From: Bacteroidia bacterium
Lineage (GTDB): Bacteria > Bacteroidota > Ignavibacteria > UBA10030
Length of the DNA: 34,512 nt
NCBI GenBank assembly: GCA_022180565.1
Contig: BQML01000001.1
Span: forward strand, 1 to 34,512
Direction of reading: 5' to 3'
Shown: in pieces, positions 1 to 7,178 of the stretch
Position numbering within the stretch: position 1 is the first letter of the stretch
Layout: each line of letters opens with the position of its first letter
Program-made: the position numbers and the translations under genes
The notes under the pieces: model-generated
Told to the model about the DNA's origin: nothing
Databases searched by the model: none
What the model saw: the letters and a program-made list of their open reading frames with translations, nothing else

Positions 1-262
1 GATCGTTGTCGAGGTCCCCAATAAAACGCACTCTGCTAGTGTCGACCAAGAGGAAGGACGGTGTGCCTCCCGGAACGTTGTAGCCGAAACTGCGGAAGTC
101 GTTTCGGATGATATCGGCCACCGTGGCCGATGTCTGCTTCACGATTGCATACTGTGCCTTCTCGTACAACAATTCATTGAGGGAAATGTTCATCGTCAGA
201 ACGATGTACACAATCGCTCCGCGAACCGCCATGGATGCCGCAAGGTCAAGAATGACTCCCAA
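1..262 (-). CDS. Pilin-like membrane-anchored protein, partial (runs off left edge)
   Basis: This reading frame is open from a TTG at 262 to the window edge (87 complete codons seen). I chose this TTG because GAGG sits 8 nt upstream (271-274); another in-frame TTG at 310 lacks such a site. Residues 2-25 are hydrophobic, and the following stretch looks helical, as in pilins and pseudopilins. There is no Gly-Phe-x-x-x-Glu prepilin-peptidase site. It is the last visible gene of the leftward run, 51 nt after the previous pilin-sized gene, in the position where minor pilins usually follow the ATPase and platform genes. The C-terminal part is missing. An inner-membrane assembly factor of a type IV pilus/type II secretion-like machine is an alternative. 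That it is coding is fairly sure; the role is inferred from context. Confidence 0.6.
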   Translation of the reverse strand, partial: MGVILDLAASMAVRGAIVYIVLTMNISLNELLYEKAQYAIVKQTSATVADIIRNDFRSFGYNVPGGTPSFLLVDTSRVRFIGDLDND

Positions 263-313
263 TGCTTTTTCCTCACATTGCCGACACCTGTCCGGTGCCG
301 TTGTCGTCAACCG

Positions 314-838
314 TCAATTCGTCAGAAGGGTACTGAACGAGATCGTGTTCAAATAACTAGGGTGACGCGCATAGACCGTCAGCCGTTTAAAATACGTCTG
401 GGTGTACACAGGCTGGTCCGGTGAGTTCTTGCTCACATACTGAACCTCTACCCAAAGCTCCAGGTCTCTCAGGAGATCCGTATTCACAACCCGCTTGTAT
501 CCGTTGTAATCATCAGCGTCATCGTAGGCTGCAACCGATTTGAACGGCATTTCATCGGGCCATGGGGAGATCGCCGAGGTTTCCGGGCCGTCCGGCCCCA
601 GGGATCCCGCCGGAGTGAATTCGCCTGCAGACTGGTAGCCGGAATCCACGGTCGCGGCGTCAAATTTCTTCCTCCCGATTTCCGACAGCAATGCCTGGGC
701 ATGGTTCACCGCAAGATCAAAGGCTTCCCCTTTCAGCAAGTCCTTCTCTCCTTCCACGATCAGCCTGTTTGCATTCAGCACCAGGGCGGCCAGAACCACG
801 AGGGTTGCCGCGCTCAGCATGGTTTGACCGAGGTTCAT
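314..838 (-). CDS. Pilin-sized protein with N-terminal membrane helix, no prepilin motif
   Basis: The 174-residue product has a hydrophobic helix at about residues 8-24 almost at the N-terminus, then a soluble domain with Gly/Pro/Asp-rich loops and a Tyr-rich C-terminal half. This is the layout of a type II secretion pseudopilin or minor pilin. The N-terminus reads Met-Asn-Leu-Gly-Gln with no basic leader and no Gly-Phe-x-x-x-Glu cleavage site, so standard prepilin peptidase processing is not predicted. The ATG lies 3 nt after the TAG of the ATPase gene, so translation is probably coupled to it. I recall similar proteins beside GspE genes in Ignavibacteria-like genomes, but cannot verify that here. 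No enzymatic motif is seen. A pilus or pseudopilus subunit is the best guess from position. Confidence 0.72.
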   Translation of the reverse strand: MNLGQTMLSAATLVVLAALVLNANRLIVEGEKDLLKGEAFDLAVNHAQALLSEIGRKKFDAATVDSGYQSAGEFTPAGSLGPDGPETSAISPWPDEMPFKSVAAYDDADDYNGYKRVVNTDLLRDLELWVEVQYVSKNSPDQPVYTQTYFKRLTVYARHPSYLNTISFSTLLTN

Positions 839-841
839 CTG

Positions 842-2626
842 CTATTCATCCTCCACGGTCGCGCTTGCGATTTCCTCCAGCGACGTGATTCCTTCCTTCA
901 ACAATCGGAGTCCCGCCTGGCGCAGGGTCTTCATGCCTTGGGCGATTGCGGTTTGACGAAGGCGTTCTTCGTCCACCAGGCCTTCGGCCTCCAGAATAAT
1001 TTTCCGGATATCCTTCGTGAAATACAGAGCTTCATGAATTGCCGTTCGTCCCTTGTATCCGCCCAGACAGCTGTTACAACCGATTGCGCGATAGAACGTC
1101 GAGCTCTTGATTTCCTTGTCGCTCAGGCCGATTCTCCGCAGGGCATCCACGTCCGGTTCGGTGATCGGGCTCTTGCATTTCGGACAAAGCTTTCGAAGCA
1201 GGCGCTGGGCGAGCACCATGTTGATCGAGTAGGCCAGAAGGAACGGTTCGATGCCCATCTTATAGAGACGGGAAATCGCGCTCGGGGCATCATTCGTATG
1301 GAGAGTAGAGAACGTGAGATGGCCGGTGTTAGCCAGTTTGACGGCGATGTTGGCCGTAATCGAGTCGCGAATTTCGCCCACCATGACAATATCGGGGTCA
1401 TGACGGAGGATGGCTCGCAACGCACCCTCGAAGTCGAGCTTCGGGTTCAACTTCACCTGCCTTGCACCCTCGATGAAGTATTCGACCGGATCCTCGACGG
1501 TCAGCACGTTGACCGTGGAGTTCATAACCTGCCGGAGGGCGGCCACCAGCGTCGTGCTCTTGCCGCTTCCCGTCGGTCCGGTTACGATAACAATGCCGTA
1601 CGGTTTCCTGATGGCTTTGAGGAAGCTCTCCCGCGCGTGCTCTTCGAATCCCAGATCCTCGATCGCATTGCCGATCTGCGGCTCCTGCAGTACGCGGATG
1701 ACGATCGACTCCAGCTTACTGCGAAGTTCCTTGCCGACGACCGGAATCACCGAGACGCGGAAGCGCACCGTGCGCTTATCGATGATGAACTGAGCGAACC
1801 CATCTTGTGCCGTGTTGCGCTCAAACCGATCGACGTTCATGGCCCGATCCTTCACCACGGCAGCCACGGCTTCCGCCCGTGACTCGCTGTGTGTGTACCA
1901 CAGAGACAGCTTCCCATCAACGCGAAAATGAAACTCCGTGACCCGCTCGCCCCGCGGAATCACGTGGATATCGCTTGCCCCCACGCGCACCGCGTCCATG
2001 AAAATATTCTCGACGAGATCAACCAGACCGCTCTTGTTGATTTCTTCTTCGAGGACCTGTTCATACAACTCCGCGTCCTCGTCCATAGCGGCCATCGGCG
2101 ATTGTTCCCGCAGAGAAGATTCCTTGTCTTTGTAGGTGGACCTGCCGATGTTCACGCGGGTCCACAACTCCTCGTACTGGTCGAAGTTCACATAGAAGAT
2201 TTCAAACTTCCGGTACGGGAATGTTCGCGCAATGAGGTGGACGGTGGGTTTTGTGGGATCGGGGGTAATGACGAACAATCGCTCCGGGTTCTCCGGATCC
2301 GTCATAAACGGAAGAACACGATGTTCCACGGCGAGCTCGCGGATCGAGACCGGCAAGCCGTTCAGTTCCTTTCGGATGAATGCCAGTACGGTGTCGTCCA
2401 CTGTGTAGTTGGTCGTGTCAAGGGTCTTGAAGGCGTAAAAATCAGCCACGACCTGGTACACCTTGTTGCGGTCGACGTTGAAGTCCTCCACGAGGACCTC
2501 CGGCAGTTTGCGCCTGTTCTTCTGGTCCTCCTTACTCATCGCGTCCAGAGCATTCAGCAGAATGTCGGGCGTGATGATTCCCTTCTCGATGAGGACTTCG
2601 CCAAATTCCTTCTTCGGTCGTTTCAC
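842..2626 (-). CDS. GspE/PilB-type secretion or pilus assembly ATPase
   Basis: The 594-residue product is a hexameric AAA-like traffic ATPase of the type II secretion/type IV pilus family, acting at the cytoplasmic face of the inner membrane. Residues about 7-70 resemble the MshEN/GspE-N domain. The Asp-box region includes ASDIH at 217-221. Walker A is GPTGSGKST (350-358) and Walker B is VMVGEIRD (414-421). A zinc tetracysteine site (Cys481, Cys484, Cys517, Cys520) is intact, which favours an extension/secretion ATPase over a PilT-type retraction ATPase. The start is GTG at 2626, one base after the TGA of the platform gene. Length and motifs are typical. Whether it drives a pilus or a pseudopilus cannot be decided because the pilin-like partners are atypical. 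Confidence 0.95.
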   Translation of the reverse strand: MKRPKKEFGEVLIEKGIITPDILLNALDAMSKEDQKNRRKLPEVLVEDFNVDRNKVYQVVADFYAFKTLDTTNYTVDDTVLAFIRKELNGLPVSIRELAVEHRVLPFMTDPENPERLFVITPDPTKPTVHLIARTFPYRKFEIFYVNFDQYEELWTRVNIGRSTYKDKESSLREQSPMAAMDEDAELYEQVLEEEINKSGLVDLVENIFMDAVRVGASDIHVIPRGERVTEFHFRVDGKLSLWYTHSESRAEAVAAVVKDRAMNVDRFERNTAQDGFAQFIIDKRTVRFRVSVIPVVGKELRSKLESIVIRVLQEPQIGNAIEDLGFEEHARESFLKAIRKPYGIVIVTGPTGSGKSTTLVAALRQVMNSTVNVLTVEDPVEYFIEGARQVKLNPKLDFEGALRAILRHDPDIVMVGEIRDSITANIAVKLANTGHLTFSTLHTNDAPSAISRLYKMGIEPFLLAYSINMVLAQRLLRKLCPKCKSPITEPDVDALRRIGLSDKEIKSSTFYRAIGCNSCLGGYKGRTAIHEALYFTKDIRKIILEAEGLVDEERLRQTAIAQGMKTLRQAGLRLLKEGITSLEEIASATVEDE

Positions 2627-2627
2627 G

Positions 2628-3971
2628 TCAGTATTGATTCACTCGGATGGTGGCCGTTTCCGACGACAGGTAGGTCAGAAACACAAGGGCGATCATGATG
2701 ATCACCGAGATGCCCACTTCGATGAAGCTCACGAGATTCTTCATGGAGTACTGGTTCTCCATCTGGTAAAAATCGGCCAATTGTGTAGCGGTTGCCTTTA
2801 CGTCACCCGTCTCTCCCGCGGTTCTGAACCGCGAGATGACCATTTCCGGGAAGAACGTTGTTTGTTCCAGCGCGTGAGCAAGCTCCGTTCCATACTTGAG
2901 CATGAGGGGAACCGCCACGGTTTTGATCTGCCGTTCCAGAAATTTGTTTCCCGACGCCTCGCCCGCAATGCGGATGGCATCGATGTTTTCGCCGGAGCTG
3001 GTATAGACAATGCCGAGCACTCTGCAGAAGATCTCCACGCTGGTGTTGCGCATGATCCTGCCGATATACGGTACATTGATGATGGTTCTGTGCAGGAGGA
3101 ACCGTCCGGGGGCCGAGAGAATATACGCATAGAAACCCGCGATTCCCAGCGTACTCAACGTGACGATCCAGCCGAGATTATCCTGCACAAAGGTGCTGAA
3201 CTCGAGGGTGGCCTTTGTCAGGGGCGGCATCGTGGAGGTCATGGGCGCAAGCATTTCAGCCATCTGGGGAAGAAGGTACAGCACGTAAAATGCTATCGCA
3301 CCGATGAGCGTGAGACCTGTGACGGCGGGAAGAATCAGCGAACTGGTCAACCCCTTCTTAAAATCGGCCTGCCGTTCGACGAGCAGAGAAACGCTCTGGA
3401 AGATCGAGGTCATGTTCCCGCTCTTTGATGCAATGCCGAGCATGAGGGCCGTGTGCTCGCCAAACACCTTTCCCTGCCGCGTGAAGGCTTCACGCGAATC
3501 AACGCCGCTCTTCAAATCCTGAAGAATGTCCCGGAGGGCCGTCTTGAGGTATCCATCCCGCACATTGTTCGACATGATGCGAAGCACCTCGGTGTAGGGC
3601 ATCTTCTGCTCGAGCAGCTTGGCGCTCGTCGCGATGAACGAGACCACTTCGCCGGTCGAGGCAGCGATCCTCAAGTCGAATGCCCTGCGGACATACCGAA
3701 CCTTAAAGCCGAGCCGTTCGAGAGCAGAGACCACCTCATGCCGGGAATATGCACTCTGGACACCCGTAATCTCTTTGTTTCCCCGGCGGACGCTGTAGTT
3801 GTAATTCTGCTTCTTCTTGAGGGAAACAAGGGTGAAGCGATTCAGCTCGCAGATGGTTTTCGCCTTCTTGCGGGCCTGAAACCAGGACGGGGCGTAGATG
3901 AACCTCTGAACCACGCGACCTGCCTGGTCCCGCGCCTGAATTCGATATTCCGAACCGGTCGCCTGGGGCAT
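2628..3971 (-). CDS. GspF/PilC-type inner-membrane platform protein
   Basis: The 447-residue product has two copies of the T2SSF domain (about 105-235 and 310-435) and three membrane segments (about 211-234, 268-286 and 414-434), as expected for the inner-membrane platform that couples the ATPase to subunit assembly. The N-terminal 100 residues are basic and probably cytosolic. AAGGA lies about 10 nt before the ATG at 3971. It is followed after one base by the ATPase gene, so the two are translationally linked. Gene order here is platform, ATPase, pilin-like, pilin-like. No secretin, PilM-N-O or prepilin peptidase gene is visible in the window. Confidence 0.93.
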   Translation of the reverse strand: MPQATGSEYRIQARDQAGRVVQRFIYAPSWFQARKKAKTICELNRFTLVSLKKKQNYNYSVRRGNKEITGVQSAYSRHEVVSALERLGFKVRYVRRAFDLRIAASTGEVVSFIATSAKLLEQKMPYTEVLRIMSNNVRDGYLKTALRDILQDLKSGVDSREAFTRQGKVFGEHTALMLGIASKSGNMTSIFQSVSLLVERQADFKKGLTSSLILPAVTGLTLIGAIAFYVLYLLPQMAEMLAPMTSTMPPLTKATLEFSTFVQDNLGWIVTLSTLGIAGFYAYILSAPGRFLLHRTIINVPYIGRIMRNTSVEIFCRVLGIVYTSSGENIDAIRIAGEASGNKFLERQIKTVAVPLMLKYGTELAHALEQTTFFPEMVISRFRTAGETGDVKATATQLADFYQMENQYSMKNLVSFIEVGISVIIMIALVFLTYLSSETATIRVNQY

Positions 3972-3984
3972 CGGCTACATTTCC

Positions 3985-4152
3985 TTACTCATGCATGGGG
4001 GAAAACGACATCGAAGTCGATGGGAGGAGGAATCCGATCTTCGCACCGGCACACCCGGTATTACAGGGTATGGGTTCCATCACAAAACTTGTGTGATAAC
4101 CCTCACAATCAGAACCGGTCTTGTCTTTTTCTCTTTCCTTCATGTTCGCCAT
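3985..4152 (-). CDS. Possible 55-residue ORF filling the gap before the platform gene
   Basis: An ATG at 4152, two bases after the TGA of the preceding gene, opens 55 codons ending in TAA at 3985-3987. That TAA overlaps the AAGGA preceding the platform gene. The ORF therefore fills nearly the whole gap of about 180 nt with operon-like junctions. The product starts with a charged N-terminus, has three Cys (residues 16, 30 and 34) and a Met/Ser-rich tail, and shows no family I recognise. Its ribosome-binding site is weak. The same stretch contains an imperfect hairpin (4074-4102) and a palindrome (4009-4022), so it could instead be untranslated regulatory sequence. Confidence 0.3.
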   Translation of the reverse strand: MANMKEREKDKTGSDCEGYHTSFVMEPIPCNTGCAGAKIGFLLPSTSMSFSPMHE

Positions 4153-4154
4153 TG

Positions 4155-4934
4155 TCATCGTTTCACCGTACTCCCGAAGGTCTCCAAATGTTTCACGTAC
4201 TCGGCAAACAGCGGTTCGATGTCATGGAGCCCGTTTTCAATGACATAGGGAAGTGATTCTCCCACAGAATGCAGAATCACAACGGCGTTCACATTCGCAT
4301 CCTTATGCGAGGCGTTGGAGATCCTTTTGGACACTCCCCGGTTGACAATCGAGACTGCCTTGTAAATTTCTGCGAGATTCCTGAGATCCCAATCCGGCAC
4401 ACCGCCGTTTCGCATGATGAAGAACTGGGCGGTGAGATACATGGAAACCGCGCGGTAAACGGTTTCCTTCGAAGTCGCGAACGGCAGATGAAACCGTACC
4501 ATGGGACGGAGCATATCCATCACCGGACAGTTGCTGGTGACCATATAGATGCCGATCAACGCGCTAAGGCCCTTCTGCAGGGTCGTGTCCTTTTGGTACA
4601 CACGCTCCTTCGTTTGCACGGTGACCTCTGTTCTTTCGAACGAAATCGAATCCTTGAACGCCTCGACGAGGCTCGCCAGATTCACTGCAACGGGACAGTA
4701 TTCCTCCGTATCCGGCAGTGGGCAATTCTCGCACTGATGATATTTCAGGCGTGTCCACTCCGGTGGGGGAAGACTCTGCCTGAGAATAAGTCCCATCGTC
4801 CGCGCATCGAGATCGATTTCAAAATCCTTCCGGCCCCCGTTTTCGAAATCAAATCTGTAGATCAATTTGACCTGATCGTCATTCATAGGGCCGTGTTGAG
4901 CCTGAGATGTTCTTGAATCCCCGTTTGACTTCAT
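4155..4934 (-). CDS. Uncharacterised Cys-motif protein (DUF6901-like) in signalling operon
   Basis: The product is 259 residues if it starts at the ATG at 4934, which overlaps the TGA of the upstream receiver gene as ATGA; another start at 4886 would remove 16 residues. The N-terminal third is beta-like and ends in a Cys-x2-Cys-x7-Cys cluster (CENCPLPDTEEYCP), with a further Cys-Pro downstream. The remainder is helical with no membrane segment. The Cys-Pro clusters suggest a metal site or structural disulfides, but no catalytic motif is visible. I recall similar proteins as an uncharacterised family, probably DUF6901, unverified. Its place between the receiver proteins and the secretion ATPase/platform genes suggests it links signalling to the machine or acts as another output. 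Confidence 0.8.
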   Translation of the reverse strand: MKSNGDSRTSQAQHGPMNDDQVKLIYRFDFENGGRKDFEIDLDARTMGLILRQSLPPPEWTRLKYHQCENCPLPDTEEYCPVAVNLASLVEAFKDSISFERTEVTVQTKERVYQKDTTLQKGLSALIGIYMVTSNCPVMDMLRPMVRFHLPFATSKETVYRAVSMYLTAQFFIMRNGGVPDWDLRNLAEIYKAVSIVNRGVSKRISNASHKDANVNAVVILHSVGESLPYVIENGLHDIEPLFAEYVKHLETFGSTVKR

Positions 4935-6001
4935 GCCTTCTTGTGCGCCGCCAACCGGCATTCCACGGTAACGGCCCCCTGAGACGTCTTCACCTCGACT
5001 GATCCTCCGTGTTGTTCAAACGTCCTGCGCGCGACCTGTACAAGAACGGCGGCATCGGAAAGACTCTTGAGGTCTGATCGGGCACCTGCCACCGGCTCGG
5101 CTGCCTGCAAGAGTGCTTTCTTTCCCGTCTCCGACGGTTTGTCGATGGTCAAATCGATCTGGACGGTGTCCGAACCTGACTCATGGGCTTTGATCACGGA
5201 ACTCTTTCCCGCGGCCAGAATCAGAGCAACGAGAACGTTCTCAAACCCTCGCTGGAGGGAGACCGGATCCCCGACGGCTTTTGTTCCCTTGGAGCCTGTC
5301 GCGACATCGGCTTTGACGCCGCTCATTTTCAGAAACGGCTGGATGGCGGAGACGGCAGAAGAGAGTACCTTGTCAACGGCGACGGCCTTCCCTCCTTCTG
5401 CCGCATGCATCGGCGTGAGGTGGGAGGGTTCAATTGCGCCACGCAGGCTATCGAGAACTTCTGCAAGCTCATCCCTGACGGCCGCCAAGGCTCCTTGTTG
5501 ATCCTTTGTGGTCTTGCCGAAATCCCCATTCTCCAATCCATCCACGAGGCGGGAAACTCTGACGAGTCTGTCCAGAACACCGTCGAACAGGAAGGCTGCA
5601 TGTTTTCCCCGGATCTCGGCAAGGGCGGCTTCCGATGTGCGGGCGCGCAAAAGCGACCGCAGGCGCGTGATCAGCTCGGTCGTATCGATGGGCTTGACGA
5701 GATAATCTTTTGCGCCCTTCTTCAGGCACTCGATTGCCGTCGAAAAGTCGGCAAACCCGGTCAGCATGATAACATCGGTTTGCGGATAGAGGTCGGCGAT
5801 TTCCCCCAGCGCCGTAATCCCGTCCATGCGCGGCATGTTGATATCGAGAAGCACGACGTCAAAGGGCGATCCCTTAAGCTTCTCAAGGGCCTCTTCTCCA
5901 TCCACTGCGCTCTCGGTCTCAAATCCCGCCGACGCCAACCGGGTTTTGATCGTCAGGCGCAGTGTGTCTTCGTCATCGACAATGAGTACTCGTCCGACCA
6001 T
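4931..6001 (-). CDS. Response regulator fused to a degenerate histidine-kinase domain
   Basis: In the 356-residue product, residues 1-120 are a complete receiver: acidic pair in IVDDED, phosphoacceptor Asp53, Thr81 and Lys103 in the KP motif. Residues 130-350 follow the layout of a HisKA/HATPase module but lack its catalytic signature. There is no His-Glu-Leu-Arg-Thr-Pro box. The N-box equivalent (RGFENVLVALILAA, 251-264) lacks the usual Asn-Ala, and no Asp-x-Gly-x-Gly is found. Only the final HGGSVEV-like strand (331-337) resembles a kinase. I infer a pseudokinase that binds or regulates another kinase, dependent on receiver phosphorylation. AGAGGA precedes the ATG. It overlaps the next gene by 4 nt and follows the receiver-kinase gene by 12 nt. 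Confidence 0.9.
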   Translation of the reverse strand: MVGRVLIVDDEDTLRLTIKTRLASAGFETESAVDGEEALEKLKGSPFDVVLLDINMPRMDGITALGEIADLYPQTDVIMLTGFADFSTAIECLKKGAKDYLVKPIDTTELITRLRSLLRARTSEAALAEIRGKHAAFLFDGVLDRLVRVSRLVDGLENGDFGKTTKDQQGALAAVRDELAEVLDSLRGAIEPSHLTPMHAAEGGKAVAVDKVLSSAVSAIQPFLKMSGVKADVATGSKGTKAVGDPVSLQRGFENVLVALILAAGKSSVIKAHESGSDTVQIDLTIDKPSETGKKALLQAAEPVAGARSDLKSLSDAAVLVQVARRTFEQHGGSVEVKTSQGAVTVECRLAAHKKA

Positions 6002-6013
6002 AAAAATCCTCTT

Positions 6014-7156
6014 TCATTGTGAGGTAAGGGGGAGGGTAAAACGAAACGTTGTCTTTCCCGGTTCGCTTGTGACGCCGATCCGTCCCCCGTGGGCTTCAAC
6101 GATCAGTTTGCAGATTGCAAGCCCAAGCCCGGTACCTTTCTGTCGTACCCGCCTGGCAGTGGAGGCTTGCTTATACCGCTGGAAAATTCCGGGGATTTCT
6201 TCCTGTGGGATCCCCATGCCGGTGTCGGATACCGCGATCGCCACGACTTCCTGTCGTCCGGCACCGTCGGGTTCATGCGCGGCGGTAGCGGCGATCGTCA
6301 CCGTGCCTCCGGTACCTGAGAATTTCAGGGCATTGCTCAACAGGTTCATCAGCACCTGTGAAATCTTGCTTGCATCCGCCGTGACCTCCGGCAGATTTTC
6401 TGCAACGTCGGTCCGGACGGTGATGTTTCTCTGCCGAAACTGAAACTCCATTTGCTTTGCGGCCTTCCCCACGATGTTCCGGACGGACAACGGTTCCTTA
6501 TTCAGCGTGATGCTCCCAGCCTCGAACTTTGAGAGATCGAGGAGGTTGTTGATTAATTGGAGCATGCGTTCTGCCGATTCCTGGGAGGCAGCAAGGAGGT
6601 TGAAATGATCGGGCGTGAGGTCGCCGCCGGTTTTCTCCAGCTCGCGGAAAAACTCAATGACGTCCTTGATCCCGGCAAGTGGGCTTCTCAGATCGTGCAC
6701 GAGCATGGCCATAAAATCCGCCTTGGTCCTCTCCAGCTCCGCTTCCATTCGTTTCATGCGCACCAACGTCTTCGTCCGCACCAGCAGTTCGTCGGTATCG
6801 ATCGGCTTCGTGAGGTATTCGTCCACCCCCATGAGCAGACCTTTCTCGATGCTCTCTGGCTCCTTGCGCTGTGCCGTAAGGAAGATCACCGGAATCTTAG
6901 CGGTCGCCGGATTGTCTCTCAGCCTCCTGAGTGTTTCGAATCCGTCCATTTCCGGCATCTGAATGTCAAGCAGGATCACGTCGGGCTGTCTCTCGCTGGC
7001 GAGGCTAAGACATTCCATGCCGCTGTTGGCGCGGATCATTTCCACCGGCTTTCGCTTCAGGGCGAATTCCAGGAGATCAAGATTATCTTCGGTGTCATCA
7101 ACAACAAGGATGACAGGGTCTTTCTTCTGTTCCGTATTCGGTTCTTGTTTGGTCAT
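6014..7156 (-). CDS. Soluble receiver-histidine kinase (REC-HisKA-HATPase)
   Basis: The 380-residue product lacks membrane segments. The receiver (about 14-130) has Asp64 and a KP motif near 117. HisKA carries the phosphoacceptor His154 in MLVHDLRSPLAG. HATPase has the N box with Asn275 (NLLSNALKFS), DTGMGIP at 311-317 and GTGLGLAI at 341-348. All catalytic residues are present, so it should be an active kinase whose input is its own N-terminal receiver. That makes it a relay step rather than a sensor. It sits between the membrane hybrid kinase and the receiver-pseudokinase with very short gaps, consistent with a local phosphorelay. The upstream G-rich stretch supports the ATG at 7156. Confidence 0.94.
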   Translation of the reverse strand: MTKQEPNTEQKKDPVILVVDDTEDNLDLLEFALKRKPVEMIRANSGMECLSLASERQPDVILLDIQMPEMDGFETLRRLRDNPATAKIPVIFLTAQRKEPESIEKGLLMGVDEYLTKPIDTDELLVRTKTLVRMKRMEAELERTKADFMAMLVHDLRSPLAGIKDVIEFFRELEKTGGDLTPDHFNLLAASQESAERMLQLINNLLDLSKFEAGSITLNKEPLSVRNIVGKAAKQMEFQFRQRNITVRTDVAENLPEVTADASKISQVLMNLLSNALKFSGTGGTVTIAATAAHEPDGAGRQEVVAIAVSDTGMGIPQEEIPGIFQRYKQASTARRVRQKGTGLGLAICKLIVEAHGGRIGVTSEPGKTTFRFTLPLTSQ

Positions 7157-7178
7157 GGGAGGACCCCCGCTGAGTTGG

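Noticed and set aside
701..1882. 393-codon plus-strand open frame opposite the GspE/PilB gene
   Set aside because: It lies wholly inside a gene with intact Walker and Cys motifs on the other strand; the composition is that of an antisense shadow.
4009..4022. Palindrome CATCGA-AG-TCGATG 38 nt before the platform start
   Set aside because: Single short palindrome within a candidate coding ORF; it could occur by chance.
4058..4102. Possible promoter (TTGTGA, 16 nt, TAATAC) and imperfect hairpin GGTT..ATCACA/TGTGAT..AACC before the platform gene
   Set aside because: The -10 is weak, the hairpin has bulges and no T-run, and the stretch is also open as a small ORF; not strong enough to list.
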